NCBI RefSeq assembly: GCF_001663775.1
Contig: NZ_KV467168.1
Location: forward strand, 2,392,870 to 2,456,869
Direction: 5' to 3'
Length of the DNA stretch: 64,000 nucleotides
DNA from: Arthrobacter sp. B6
Lineage (GTDB): Bacteria; Actinomycetota; Actinomycetes; Actinomycetales; Micrococcaceae
A program made the translations under genes and the position numbers. Of this stretch, positions 7,278 to 16,650 are shown in pieces (positions within the stretch are counted from its first letter, which is position 1; the number at the start of each line of letters is the position of its first letter). Under the pieces are notes generated by a model. The model searched no databases. It was not told where the DNA came from and saw only the letters and a list, made by a program, of their open reading frames with translations.

Positions 7278-8645
7278 ATGGATTCAAAGACGGACCTTCC
7301 CGTCGCCGTAATCGGCGCCGGCCCGGTGGGCCTGGCCGCCGCGGCGCACCTGCTGGAGCGCGGCCTCGAGCCGCTGGTCTTTGAGGCGGGCCCGACGGCG
7401 GGAGCGGCCATTGAGCAATGGCGGCACATCCGCCTGTTCTCCCCTTGGCGGTTCAACCTTGACGCCGCAGCTGTCCGACTGCTTGTGGCCTCCGGCTGGG
7501 AATCACCGCGCCCCACAGCACTGCCATACGGAGGTGAAATCATCGACAATTACCTGGCCCCGCTGGCAGCGCTGCCGGCGATCTCCTCCCGTCTGCAGAC
7601 GGGCAGCAAGGTCATCGCCGTGACCCGTTCCGGCATGGACAAGACCCACACCCGCAACCGGGAGACCACACCGTTCGTCGTCCGAGTGGAACATGGGAAC
7701 GGTGAAACCCGCGACCACATCGTGGCAGCGGTCATCGACGCCTCCGGCACCTGGTCAACGCGCAACCCGCTCGGCACCGCCGGCCTGCCCGCCATCGGGG
7801 AGGAAGCCGCCTCCGGGCGGATCTCCTCTCCGCTCCCGGACGTCAGTGGCCGTGAACGCTCAGCCTTCGCCGGCCGCCGCGTGCTGGTGGTCGGCGCGGG
7901 ACACTCCGCAGCCAATACGCTGATCAACCTCGCCGACCTTGCCAAGGAAGAACCGGAAACCCGGATCCTTTGGGCCGTCCGGGGAGCTTCGGCCGAGAAG
8001 GTTTACGGCGGCGGGGACGCAGACGGCCTGCCAGCTCGCGGCCAGCTCGGCTCCCGGCTCCGGCGCCTCGTGGAGGCGGGAACCATCGGACTGCACACCG
8101 GATTCGGCATCGCCTCGCTCAAATCACTGGACTCCGGTGTAAGCGTTGAAGCAGTGGACGGCCGCACCCTGGAGGCGGACGTCGTGGTGCCGTGCACAGG
8201 ATTCCGCCCGGACCTGGACATCCTTCGGGAACTGCGCCTGAACCTGGACCCGGCAGTGGAAGCACCGTTGCAGCTGGGTCCGCTGATCGACCCCGAATTC
8301 CACTCCTGCGGCACCGTCCCGCCACACGGCGCGGCCCTGCTGGCGCATCCGGACCAGGACTTCTACATCGTTGGGATGAAGTCCTACGGCCGGGCACCCA
8401 CGTTCCTGCTGGCGACGGGCTACGAACAGGTCCGGTCCGTCGCAGCCGCCCTTGCCGGCGACCGGGAGGCGGCTGACACCGTACAGCTCGAACTCCCGGA
8501 AACGGGCGTCTGCTCCTCCGACGCCGGTACCAGCTGCGAGGTGCCCGCCGCGGCCGCCGCACCCGCTGACTCCGCTTGCTGCTCGGAACCGGTCCCGGTC
8601 GGTTTCCCCACCGGTCTCTCCCACGGCCGCTCCGGCCTGTCCTGA
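7278..8645 (+). CDS. arsO: FAD/NAD(P)-binding oxidoreductase of the ars operon (ArsO-like)
   Basis: A 455-residue flavoprotein of the flavin-monooxygenase/NAD(P)-binding fold. It has an N-terminal FAD motif VIGAGPVGLAAAAHLLERG, a second dinucleotide motif VVGAGHSAANTL near residue 205, and a late VVPCTGFRPDLDIL segment. The start ATG 7278 follows the RBS AGAGGA at 7268-7273. Proteins of this type accompany ars genes in actinobacteria (arsO in Streptomyces arsRBOCT), but their reaction is unsettled. The C-terminal 50 residues carry scattered cysteines, including a pair (DSACCSEP), which recalls the neighbouring peptide and might bind metalloid. The symbol is assigned by family and context. Confidence 0.8.
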   Translation: MDSKTDLPVAVIGAGPVGLAAAAHLLERGLEPLVFEAGPTAGAAIEQWRHIRLFSPWRFNLDAAAVRLLVASGWESPRPTALPYGGEIIDNYLAPLAALPAISSRLQTGSKVIAVTRSGMDKTHTRNRETTPFVVRVEHGNGETRDHIVAAVIDASGTWSTRNPLGTAGLPAIGEEAASGRISSPLPDVSGRERSAFAGRRVLVVGAGHSAANTLINLADLAKEEPETRILWAVRGASAEKVYGGGDADGLPARGQLGSRLRRLVEAGTIGLHTGFGIASLKSLDSGVSVEAVDGRTLEADVVVPCTGFRPDLDILRELRLNLDPAVEAPLQLGPLIDPEFHSCGTVPPHGAALLAHPDQDFYIVGMKSYGRAPTFLLATGYEQVRSVAAALAGDREAADTVQLELPETGVCSSDAGTSCEVPAAAAAPADSACCSEPVPVGFPTGLSHGRSGLS

Positions 8646-8662
8646 TCCCACACCCAACGCCG

Positions 8663-8776
8663 GTGACCGACGACGTCCTGTACGCCGTCGACGTCGTGAT
8701 CGTCCTGGGCAAGGAAGCCAAACTCGAACCGCGGGAAGGCAAAGGTTCGAAACCTGGGAGACGACCGGCCGACGCC
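8663..8776 (+). pseudogene. Remnant of a second ArsC-like phosphatase/arsenate reductase
   Basis: Between arsO and the GNAT gene a short stretch translates as VTDDVLYAVDVVIVLGKEAK, followed one frame over (from 8743) by RFETWETT. This is the order seen in the second half of actinobacterial LMW-phosphatase ArsC proteins ('DVVIVLG...' then 'FETWETDEP'). The active-site half and the C-terminus are absent and the frame is broken around 8740, so this is a decayed fragment. The assignment rests on a short match by eye. Confidence 0.45.
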
Positions 8777-8797
8777 AGGCCCCGGTAGGATTCGCCC

Positions 8798-9307
8798 ATG
8801 GATTCCCCGGTTACGGTCCGCCCCGCCCGCGTCGAAGACGCCGCCGCCATGGCGCGGATGCACGTCCGCTCGTGGCAGGAGACATACCGCGGCCTGATGC
8901 CCGACCGCGTGCTCGATGATCCGGGGCTCGTGGATGCCCGCGAACGGTTCTGGACCGCCGCCCTGGTCGACGAGCGCTACCGCGCGAACCGCGTCGCGGT
9001 GGCTGAATGCGACGGCGCGGTGGTCGGGGTCGCGATGGCTGGCCCGCCGGCGAATGCGAATCCCGGATGGAGCCATCTCTACGTGCTGTACGTCCTTGCC
9101 GCCCATCACGGGTCCGGTGCCGGGGCGGCCCTCCTGAACGCTGTCGTCGGCACGCACGAGTCAGTAGCCCTGTGGGTCGCCGATCCCAATCCACGGGCGC
9201 AGGCGTTCTACCGGAAGCAGGGATTCGTCCCCGACGGCACCATGCAGGTGGACGACGGTGTGCGCGAAATCCGCTTGGTGCGGATCTCCCAAGATCGCAC
9301 CGGCTGA
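8798..9307 (+). CDS. GNAT family N-acetyltransferase
   Basis: A 169-residue single-domain GNAT. The N-terminal strand is VTVRPARVEDAAAMARMHVR, and the WQETYRGLMPD segment is typical of a common actinobacterial GNAT subfamily. The acetyl-CoA pyrophosphate loop is HHGSGAGAALLNAV, and the late strand includes ALWVADPNPRAQAFYRKQGF (motif B). The substrate cannot be read from sequence. It lies just after the ars genes and the arsC remnant, but 150 bases separate it from arsO, so co-regulation is uncertain. Confidence 0.88.
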   Translation: MDSPVTVRPARVEDAAAMARMHVRSWQETYRGLMPDRVLDDPGLVDARERFWTAALVDERYRANRVAVAECDGAVVGVAMAGPPANANPGWSHLYVLYVLAAHHGSGAGAALLNAVVGTHESVALWVADPNPRAQAFYRKQGFVPDGTMQVDDGVREIRLVRISQDRTG

Positions 9308-9507
9308 CTCAGGCGCAGAAGCCCTCGAGCGACCTGGTGGGGACTATGGACCTCCAAGTAGGAACCCAATAGGTTCGGCCGACACGCCCCCGCCCCATGT
9401 TTTAGGCAATGGCTGCAGCTGGCCCAAAGAATGAATCATTTGGCTTTTGGGTTGAGATTGCCCGAAAGGGCGAGGGTGGCCTGAACGCCGTGGATATGGT
9501 GGCAGGC

Positions 9508-10903
9508 ATGGAATCAGTTCTGAAATATGCACGGCGTTGGGGCGCCCCCGTGGTGGCCGTCATGTTCTTCTCCCTGTGGTGCTGGGCTGAGGCAGGCCGG
9601 ATGGGCCCCAACGGGGGCTACGGCATAAGCAACACCGGTTTGGACAGCTGGACCGGCACGTGGCCTCTGGTGCTCATGGCACTGGCCATTGCGACTGCCA
9701 CTTGGCACCCCGTAACGTCGTTGGCGCTGACAGCGGCACTGCTCGCCGGTCAGCTGACTCACTCCATCCCGGCGATGTATCCCAATTACTGGGCCATCTA
9801 CTTGGGCTCATTCATCGCCCTTGCCTTCATCATGTGGACCGCTCCGGCGCGCATGCGATACGTCGCAGCAGGCGCCAATGTGATTGCCGCAGCCATCATG
9901 GCCTTCCTGATGCTGTCCTGGAGATACGGTGCCGGCGTTGGTTGGTTCGGCCCTCTGTACGGCGGCGATCGGGGGATCCTCCGAACCCACGGATGGCAGC
10001 TGTTCGCCCTCCTCCTGCTGATCGCCGGGGCCTGCGCAGCGGCCGGGCTCCTGCTCGCCCTCTACCAGGAACGCGGCAACCTCTTCCGTTCCCGGGAGCT
10101 GGCCCAGAGCAGCCTGCAGGAAACGGAAATTGACCTGGTCGTGGAACAGGAACGGACACGCATCGCCCGCGATCTTCACGATGTCCTGGCCCACTCCCTT
10201 GCAGTCATTGCCGCCCAGGCCGACGGGACCCGCTATCTGAGCAAAGACCAGCCCAAAGCGGTGCTCAACGCCCTGGACACCATCGCCCGGTCGGCCCGAA
10301 CAGCACTCGTAGACGCGCAGCGTGTCATCGAGGGGGTCCACGACGACGGGATGGTCACGCCTCAGCCCCAGCTGGGCGACATCGAGCCGTTAATTGAAGG
10401 CATGCAGCGAGGCAATCTGACGATCCAAAGCAGTGAGTCCGGAAGGCCCGTGGGGCTCTCCGCAGGCCAGGAGGTGGCCATATTCCGGATCGTCCAGGAA
10501 TGCCTGACGAATGCACTTAAACACGGCGGCCGCGGCACGGACGTGCGGCTCCACTTTGACTGGGCCGGGCCCGGCCTCACCCTGCACGTAGCCTCGGCGA
10601 TATCCGCGGCCGAGCAGGGACGCGTCATCGATCCAGCGTCGCCCCCGCTGGGCCGCGGGCTACCCGGCATGCGCGAACGCGCGCATCTGGCCGGAGGCTG
10701 GCTGACAGCCGGACCGGACGGAGAACACTTCCGCGTGACGGTCTTCATCCCGTATGGAAACCGGGAGGCCGGATCCGGGATCGATGCCCAGCACACTGCA
10801 GGCACGGCGTCGGTCACTGACGTCTCAGGTGCGGAACCCAAGCCTGTGCTCGCCGGAACAGGGCTCGCACGGCAGATTGCGGCCGAACCGCAAGGGGCCG
10901 ACC

Positions 10904-10911
<8 letters not shown>
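9508..10911 (+). CDS. Sensor histidine kinase, NarL/DesK type
   Basis: A 467-residue membrane histidine kinase. Five or six hydrophobic segments occupy about residues 15-185 with no large extracellular domain. A HisKA_3 dimerisation helix follows (QERTRIARDLHDVLAHSLAV) with the phospho-acceptor His near residue 224. The ATP-binding domain has the N-box VQECLTNALKHG and a G-box around LGRGLPGMRERAHLAGG. ATG 9508 is chosen. In-frame ATGs at 9409 and 9496 are alternatives and none has a strong RBS. The stop overlaps the response regulator by 8 bases, so this is a cognate pair. The stimulus is unknown. Confidence 0.9.
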
Positions 10912-11587
<676 letters not shown>

Positions 11588-11771
11588 CAAAAACCAGCCA
11601 CACGTGGGCTGGGTCAACCTCTCCCCTCTGAAGATGTTGCCTTGGTGATCATGCGACGTCCGGAAAGCCCGGTCCAAGCGTCGGGCTCAGCAGCGACGGC
11701 TCGCCGGGAGCAAGTGCCCCTCCGAAGGGTGGGTTGGGCAGCCTGAGGAGGCGGCAGAAAGTGACTGGGTA

Positions 11772-12212
11772 TCAGTCTCCAAGTGTGCGGAGCTTGGCGG
11801 CGCTGAATTCCTCGTCAGAGAGTGCGCCCTTCGCATGGAGCTCTGCAAGGAGGGCCAGTTCTGCTGCTACAGACCTTGCGCCCGGCATCTTGCCAAGCAT
11901 CATGCGTTGCCCGCCCGCGCGGCCTTCGGTCGACGCTGGTTCCGGCGTCCGCCCCCGTGAGGAGCTCTTGACTGCAATCGCGATGAGCAGGGTTATCGCT
12001 AGGACGCCCAACGCAATTCCCAAGGGGGCCCGGAACGGCTCCGTTGCATTTGCCACCACTGAAACAACCACTCCAGCTGCAATTGCCCACGACCCGGCTT
12101 TCCGGAGCCACCGCCGGCTAATGCTGAACGCGAATATGTACCCGCCGGACTCGGTCGAGACCGCATGTTGGTTCATCTGCCGAGGATAGCCCTGCAAACA
12201 CTCATTGAACAT
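11772..12212 (-). CDS. Two-TM membrane protein with C-terminal SHOCT domain
   Basis: A protein of about 146 residues with two hydrophobic segments (WAIAAGVVVSVVAN and LGIALGVLAITLLIAIAV), a charged Gly/Arg linker, and a short C-terminal helix-turn-helix reading LALLAELHAKGALSDEEFSA. The last is the SHOCT domain, an oligomerisation-type motif common at the ends of small membrane proteins. ATG 12212 (MFNECLQ) and ATG 12176 (MNQHAVS) are both possible starts. No partner is evident, since the flanking genes belong to other systems. Function unknown. Confidence 0.7.
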   Translation of the reverse strand: MFNECLQGYPRQMNQHAVSTESGGYIFAFSISRRWLRKAGSWAIAAGVVVSVVANATEPFRAPLGIALGVLAITLLIAIAVKSSSRGRTPEPASTEGRAGGQRMMLGKMPGARSVAAELALLAELHAKGALSDEEFSAAKLRTLGD

Positions 12213-12305
12213 CCCAAGGCCGTGACCATTTGGCTGCTGATCCTGCATCCAACGCAACTTGGTGAACAAGCTCCATTGTCGGCCGCGGGCTGTACACTCG
12301 ATGTA

Positions 12306-12321
12306 TCGAACATATATTCGA
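12306..12321. promoter_or_regulatory. LexA (SOS) box upstream of umuDC
   Basis: TCGAACATATATTCGA matches the actinobacterial/Gram-positive LexA consensus (TCGAAC-N4-GTTCGA) at nearly every conserved position. It lies 14 bases before the umuD start codon, so LexA binding would occlude the promoter and the operon should be DNA-damage inducible. Confidence 0.82.
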
Positions 12322-12334
12322 ATAAGGGTGTGTT

Positions 12335-12766
12335 GTGGGCGTTGTTCTCGGTCCCCGCGTGATAGATGCGGGCCTCTCCCTGCGGCTGGTGCTGATATCG
12401 CCGGTGGCGGTAGCCGCCGGCTACCCGTCGCCGGCGCAGGACTACTTCGACGGCCGGATTGACCTGAACGCACACCTCATCAAGGACATCACCAGCACGT
12501 TCGTCGTCCGGGTGACCGGCGACTCGATGGAGCGGGCCGGAATCAGCGACGGCGATGAACTCATCGTCAACCGGGCTCTGGAACCCAAGGACGGTTCGGT
12601 GGTCGTCGCCGTCCTGGACGGGGAACTGACCGTCAAGCGGCTGCGGCTGACCTCCGCTGGCGTGGTGCTGCAGGCTGAGAACCCCCGGTACCCGGACATC
12701 CCCGTTCCGAGCCTCAGCGAGCTGACCATCTGGGGCGTGGCTACGCGCTGCCTGCACCATGTCTAG
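12335..12766 (+). CDS. umuD: UmuD-like self-cleaving S24 peptidase
   Basis: A 143-residue LexA/UmuD-type protein without the LexA DNA-binding domain. The cleavage site Ala28-Gly29 precedes YPSP, the nucleophile Ser64 is in VTGDSMERAG, and the general base Lys101 is in ELTVKRLRL. RecA-stimulated self-cleavage at Ala-Gly would yield the active UmuD'-like subunit that partners UmuC. GTG 12335 has an AAGGG RBS at 12324-12328 and a LexA box immediately upstream. umuC begins 34 bases after the stop. Confidence 0.92.
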   Translation: MGVVLGPRVIDAGLSLRLVLISPVAVAAGYPSPAQDYFDGRIDLNAHLIKDITSTFVVRVTGDSMERAGISDGDELIVNRALEPKDGSVVVAVLDGELTVKRLRLTSAGVVLQAENPRYPDIPVPSLSELTIWGVATRCLHHV

Positions 12767-12800
12767 GGCCCAGGAACCATGAGCCCCGCAGAGACCGAAG

Positions 12801-14099
12801 ATGTCTAAACCCGCGCCGATGAGGCAGATGCAGGAAATCGCCCTCGTGGATGTGAACTGCTTCTATGCGAGCGCGGAGCGCGCCTTCGACCCCTCCCTCG
12901 AGGGCAAACCGCTGGTGGTGCTGTCCAATAACGACGGCTGCGCCGTGACCCGGTCCCCCGAAGCCAAGGCGCTCGGCATCGGGGTTGGGGAGCCGTGGTT
13001 CAAGATCGCGCCGCGGGCGAAAGAATGGGGACTGATTGCCAGGTCCAGCAACTACGAGCTGTACGGAGATATCAGCGCCCGCGTGATGGAACTGCTGGGC
13101 CGGTACTCCGCCTGGCTGGAGGTCTACAGCATCGACGAGGCTTTCCTCGGCGTCAAAGGCTCCCCGGCCGCGCTGCTCCAGCTGGGCCGGGAGATCAAAG
13201 CGGCGGCGGCCCGGAACGTGGGAGTACCCGTCTGCGTTGGGATTGCCCGGACCAAAACGCTCGCCAAACTGGCCAACAAATGGGCCAAGCACAACCCCGC
13301 GTTCGACGGCGTCTGCCGCTGGGATTCGGTACCGGCCGGCCGCCGGGAGGCACTCATGGCGGGCCTTTCCGTCGTCGAACTCTGGGGCGTGGCTGCGCGC
13401 CTCACCAAACGGCTGAACGCGATCGGCATCCATTCCGTCCTTGACCTCAGCCGGGCGGACCCCGTGCGCATCCGAGACAAATTCTCTGTGGTGCTGATGC
13501 GGACTGTCCTGGAACTGCAGGGCACCCCCTGCATTCCCATGGAGGAGGAGCGCGTAGGCCGGGACCAGCTGATCTTCTCGCGCTCGTTCTCCACCCCCAT
13601 CACCACCGCCGCCGAGCTTCGCCAGGTGCTGAGCGTCTACGGCCAGCAGGCCAGCGCCCGGCTGGCCAAACACGATCTCCAGGCCAAGGTCCTCACGGCC
13701 TTCGCGGGCACCTCGCATTACAACCCGCAGGACACCTCCTACCCTTCCGTGTGTGTCCCGCTCCCCATGCCCACGGCAGACCCGGTGATCCTGACCAAGG
13801 CTGCCCATGCCCTGCTGCCCGCCATCCAAGAAGGTGTGAAGTACGCCCGCGCCGGGATCATGGTGACGGACCTGCGGCCCACCGGAAACCAAAAACCCCT
13901 GGAACTCTTCGAAAACCCGCACGAGGAACGCAACATAAGACCCCTCCTGGAAGACATCGCCCGCCGCTACGGCCGCGGCTCCATCGGGCTGGGCCACGCC
14001 GGCATCCGCGGCGGACCCGACTGGAGCATGAAACGAGGAATGCGCTCCCCGCGCTACACCACCCACTGGGATGAACTCCCCCTGGTCAAAGCAGCCTGA
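12801..14099 (+). CDS. umuC: Y-family DNA polymerase, UmuC (Pol V catalytic subunit)
   Basis: A 432-residue error-prone polymerase. Catalytic acidic residues lie in [16 protein letters not shown] and [10 protein letters not shown]. The fingers motif [20 protein letters not shown] and the HhH segment ([17 protein letters not shown]) follow, and the C-terminus has the UmuC-specific DUF4113-like region ([10 protein letters not shown], near [12 protein letters not shown]). Its pairing with umuD and the LexA box indicate SOS mutagenesis or translesion synthesis. The length is normal for UmuC. Confidence 0.94.
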   Translation: MSKPAPMRQMQEIALVDVNCFYASAERAFDPSLEGKPLVVLSNNDGCAVTRSPEAKALGIGVGEPWFKIAPRAKEWGLIARSSNYELYGDISARVMELLGRYSAWLEVYSIDEAFLGVKGSPAALLQLGREIKAAAARNVGVPVCVGIARTKTLAKLANKWAKHNPAFDGVCRWDSVPAGRREALMAGLSVVELWGVAARLTKRLNAIGIHSVLDLSRADPVRIRDKFSVVLMRTVLELQGTPCIPMEEERVGRDQLIFSRSFSTPITTAAELRQVLSVYGQQASARLAKHDLQAKVLTAFAGTSHYNPQDTSYPSVCVPLPMPTADPVILTKAAHALLPAIQEGVKYARAGIMVTDLRPTGNQKPLELFENPHEERNIRPLLEDIARRYGRGSIGLGHAGIRGGPDWSMKRGMRSPRYTTHWDELPLVKAA

Positions 14100-14230
14100 C
14101 AACCCGGTATCACGGGGAGTATTCTGGACCGCAGTGATTCTTCATATGTCTCTGTGACCCAGAGTTTCCGCAGCTTCCCACAACTCCGGCGGCCGTCCCG
14201 TCCAGGAGTGCTGATTCCGCGCGCCCGCAG

Positions 14231-14254
14231 GGGGAACTCCTCAGGAGTTTCCCC
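14231..14254. other. Short imperfect palindrome in the pentapeptide-gene leader
   Basis: A 24-base element built from GGGGAACTCCT and AGGAGTTTCCCC, with one mismatch, ends 38 bases before the start of the pentapeptide-repeat gene. It could be an operator or an RNA hairpin in the 5' leader. No regulator nearby is an obvious partner. The rest of the 14100-14292 gap shows nothing I can name. Confidence 0.4.
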
Positions 14255-14292
14255 TCTCCCCGCACACACCGGAACCAACCTTGGGAGAACCC

Positions 14293-15159
14293 ATGAACAT
14301 CACTTCACAATGCTCACTCGCCGACCCCGCCCTGGAACGGGCCAGCCTTCGCCCCGACTGCAGTAGCTGCTTCGCCCTGTGCTGCACGGCCTTCGGCTTC
14401 GCCCGGTCCGCTGATTTCGCCATCGACAAGCCGGCCGCCACCCCCTGCCCTAACCTGGACCAGGACTTTTCCTGCACCATCCATGACCGGCTGCGGCCCC
14501 GGGGATTCCGCGGCTGCACGGTTTTTGATTGCTTTGGTGCCGGCCAGGCGGTGTCGCAGCAGCTGTTCGCAGGTATCAGCTGGCGCGACGCCCCGGACTC
14601 GCGGCCGGACATGTTCGCCGCGTTCAAGGTGGTGCGGCAGCTGCACGAGATGCTCTGGCACCTGGCGGAGGCACAGGAAAAAACGTTCGACGCTGACACC
14701 GCCCGGGAGGCAAAGCACCTGCGGTTGGTCATCGAGGACCTTGCCAGCGGTCCCCTTCCCGGGCTGCTCGCCTGCGATCTCGAGGGCCTCCACACAGCAG
14801 TCAGGACGAATCTCGTAGGCGTCAGCGAGGAACTGCGCGCAGGCTACTTTGCCGCGGGAACCGACCACCTGGACACCGCCCTCCAACCCGGCGCCGACCT
14901 GGCCGGGACGAACCTGAGCGCCCGAAAGCTGTGCGGAGCAGACCTGCGCGGGGCCTGCCTGATCGCGGCCGACCTGCGCGGCAGCGACCTTTCGGGAGCG
15001 GACCTGCTGGGCGCAGACCTGCGCGACGCGAGGCTCGACGGCGCCGACCTCGCCGCTGCACTGTTCCTCACCCAACCGCAGCTCAACTCAGCCCGGGGCA
15101 GCAGCGCCACGCTCGTGCCGCCGGCACTGACCGTGCCACCGCACTGGCGGGAGGAGTAA
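14293..15159 (+). CDS. Cys-rich YkgJ-like domain fused to pentapeptide repeats
   Basis: A 288-residue protein. Residues about 20-85 are cysteine-rich (PDCSSCFALCC, TPCPNLDQDFSCTIHDRLRP, GFRGCTVFDCFG), resembling the metal-chelating YkgJ/CxxCxxCC family. A helical middle follows. Residues about 195-265 are pentapeptide repeats of A(D/N)LxG type (AGTNLS, GADLRG, AADLRG, SDLSG, ADLLG). ATG 14293 is preceded by GGGAGA at 14283-14288. Pentapeptide solenoids can mimic DNA or act as scaffolds. The substrate or partner is unknown and there is no operon partner. Confidence 0.8.
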   Translation: MNITSQCSLADPALERASLRPDCSSCFALCCTAFGFARSADFAIDKPAATPCPNLDQDFSCTIHDRLRPRGFRGCTVFDCFGAGQAVSQQLFAGISWRDAPDSRPDMFAAFKVVRQLHEMLWHLAEAQEKTFDADTAREAKHLRLVIEDLASGPLPGLLACDLEGLHTAVRTNLVGVSEELRAGYFAAGTDHLDTALQPGADLAGTNLSARKLCGADLRGACLIAADLRGSDLSGADLLGADLRDARLDGADLAAALFLTQPQLNSARGSSATLVPPALTVPPHWREE

Positions 15160-15178
15160 GCGGGGAGCGGGCGGCAAC

Positions 15179-15228
15179 GCGCGAACGTAGACTTGGGGCC
15201 CACAGGGGCGCCAACTGTACGTTCGCGC
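15179..15228. terminator. Bidirectional terminator hairpin
   Basis: Perfect 11-base arms GCGCGAACGTA (15179-15189) and TACGTTCGCGC (15218-15228) enclose a second stem (TTGGGGCCC against GGGCGCCAA). It fills the gap between the stop of the rightward pentapeptide gene and the stop of the leftward alpha-galactosidase gene, so it probably terminates both. Confidence 0.7.
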
Positions 15229-16512
15229 CTACTGGCCGGGGAACCGGTACAGCTGTGCACCGTGCGATGGGAGCTTCACCTCGAGTGCGGGACGGCCTTC
15301 CTGAAATCCGATGGCGGCCTCATCGCCACTCCAAGCCTCCCGTACCCGGCCCGCGAATCCTGCGGGCACGCCCAGGTCGGCCACCGGGATTGTCCGGACC
15401 AGGTCCGCCGTCCCGGTGTTGAACACCGCGGCGAAGCGGTCCTCCGACGTCGTACTCTCCGCCGCCCAGAGCACCAGGCCGCCGTCGCGCATCAGTTCAC
15501 GGTTGTTGCGGCTCGCCTTAAGGACGTCCAGGAGGTCGGTGTTGGTCAGCAGTGCCAGCGTTTCGGGCGGCGACGACGGCAGGTCGCAGCCGAGCATCAG
15601 CGGCGAACGCGAGACGCACCACAGTGTCAGCATGGTCCGCTGCTCATCCAGAGTCAGGCGGCTCAGCCGCTCGTCCCCGCGTTCGGCCCGGAGCGCAATC
15701 CGCCCCACGGGCAGCATGTCCGCATCCGCCCACGCGCCCTCCTGCTGGTGCGGTGCCCAACGGGCCATCCGGGCGAACTGGGCTTCGACGTCGTCCCAGA
15801 CGTCCCACAGGTCGTCGGAGACCCGCCACATCTGCGCGTTGCCGCGGAGGTGTTCCAGGTGGGCGAGGGACAGCGCGCGGCCCGGCGACAGGCTGAGCAC
15901 CATGTCCCGGGCGCCGCGCGAAATTGCCCGCTGGTAAGCGGCAATCTCCGCGGCGAAGTAGGGCCCCAGCATGTCGTCGGCCTTTACGAAGTCAACGCCC
16001 CAGGCCGCAAAGAGCCGCAGCTGCGAGTCATAGTAGGCCTGCGCGCCGGGGTGCTGGTGGTTGAGGCCAAAATTGTCGGTGTTCCACTCGCAGGTCGAGG
16101 ACGTGTCGGCGATCTGGTCCGCCGTGGCGTCGGTGCCCTCAACGGGCAGCCTGTCCCGGACGGCCTGGCGGGGAATGCCGCGCATGATGTGCAGTCCAAA
16201 CTTCAGGCCCATCCCGTGGATGCGCTCCGCAAGCGGACCAAATCCCCGTCCTCCCCCCGCGGACGGGAACTGGTTGACGGCGGGCAACTGCCGGCCGAAT
16301 CCGTCCAGCTCCAGCGCGGCACCGTCGTTGTAGCCGCCGGCACGGGCCGCAGGTTCGTACCACTGGATGTCCACCACCACGGTGTCCCAGCCGTAAGGCA
16401 GGAGACGCTCGGCCATGAAGGCGGCGTTCGCCAAGACCTCCTCTTCCGTCACGGTGGTGCCGTAGCAGTCCCAGCTGTTCCAGCCCATCGGCGGTGTCTG
16501 TGCAAGTGTCAT
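15229..16512 (-). CDS. Glycoside hydrolase family 27 alpha-galactosidase
   Basis: A 427-residue (beta/alpha)8 glycosidase. It begins with the GH27 hallmark PPMGWNSWDCYG and has the substrate strand VVVDIQWYEP, the nucleophile motif GVDFVKADDM (first Asp of the ADD pair region), the second catalytic Asp in MWRVSDDLWD, and the C-terminal beta-sandwich. No signal peptide is visible, so it acts in the cytoplasm, probably releasing alpha-linked galactose or arabinopyranose from imported oligosaccharides. No sugar transporter is adjacent. It is divergent from a polyol/aldonolactone oxidase across a 138-base promoter gap. Confidence 0.9.
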   Translation of the reverse strand: MTLAQTPPMGWNSWDCYGTTVTEEEVLANAAFMAERLLPYGWDTVVVDIQWYEPAARAGGYNDGAALELDGFGRQLPAVNQFPSAGGGRGFGPLAERIHGMGLKFGLHIMRGIPRQAVRDRLPVEGTDATADQIADTSSTCEWNTDNFGLNHQHPGAQAYYDSQLRLFAAWGVDFVKADDMLGPYFAAEIAAYQRAISRGARDMVLSLSPGRALSLAHLEHLRGNAQMWRVSDDLWDVWDDVEAQFARMARWAPHQQEGAWADADMLPVGRIALRAERGDERLSRLTLDEQRTMLTLWCVSRSPLMLGCDLPSSPPETLALLTNTDLLDVLKASRNNRELMRDGGLVLWAAESTTSEDRFAAVFNTGTADLVRTIPVADLGVPAGFAGRVREAWSGDEAAIGFQEGRPALEVKLPSHGAQLYRFPGQ

Positions 16513-16590
16513 CGGGTGAATCTACAACGATATAAACTGAAGCACCAGCACCCCGGCGTCTCATCGGAAGCTGGTGACTTTACGAAATCC

Positions 16591-16618
16591 TTGACAACTT
16601 TCGTGCGCAAAGTAGCGT
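16591..16618 (+). promoter_or_regulatory. Promoter of the FAD oxidase gene
   Basis: TTGACA at 16591-16596 and TAGCGT at 16613-16618 are separated by 16 bases, 33 bases before the ATG at 16651. A small palindrome-like CTTT..AAAG lies in the spacer. It sits in the divergent region shared with the alpha-galactosidase gene. Confidence 0.5.
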
Positions 16619-16650
16619 GGAAGCCACACCCTCCACCGGAAAGCGATCCA

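Noticed and set aside
12741..14102. Long open frame antisense to umuC (about 450 codons)
   Set aside because: It mirrors a clearly conserved polymerase gene, its translation is His/Gly/Arg-rich without motifs, and such frames are expected in GC-rich DNA.
15193..16650. Upstream extension of the FAD oxidase frame, giving about 900 residues
   Set aside because: The extension is antisense to the GH27 gene and has no domain. The oxidase begins normally at 16651 behind its own promoter.
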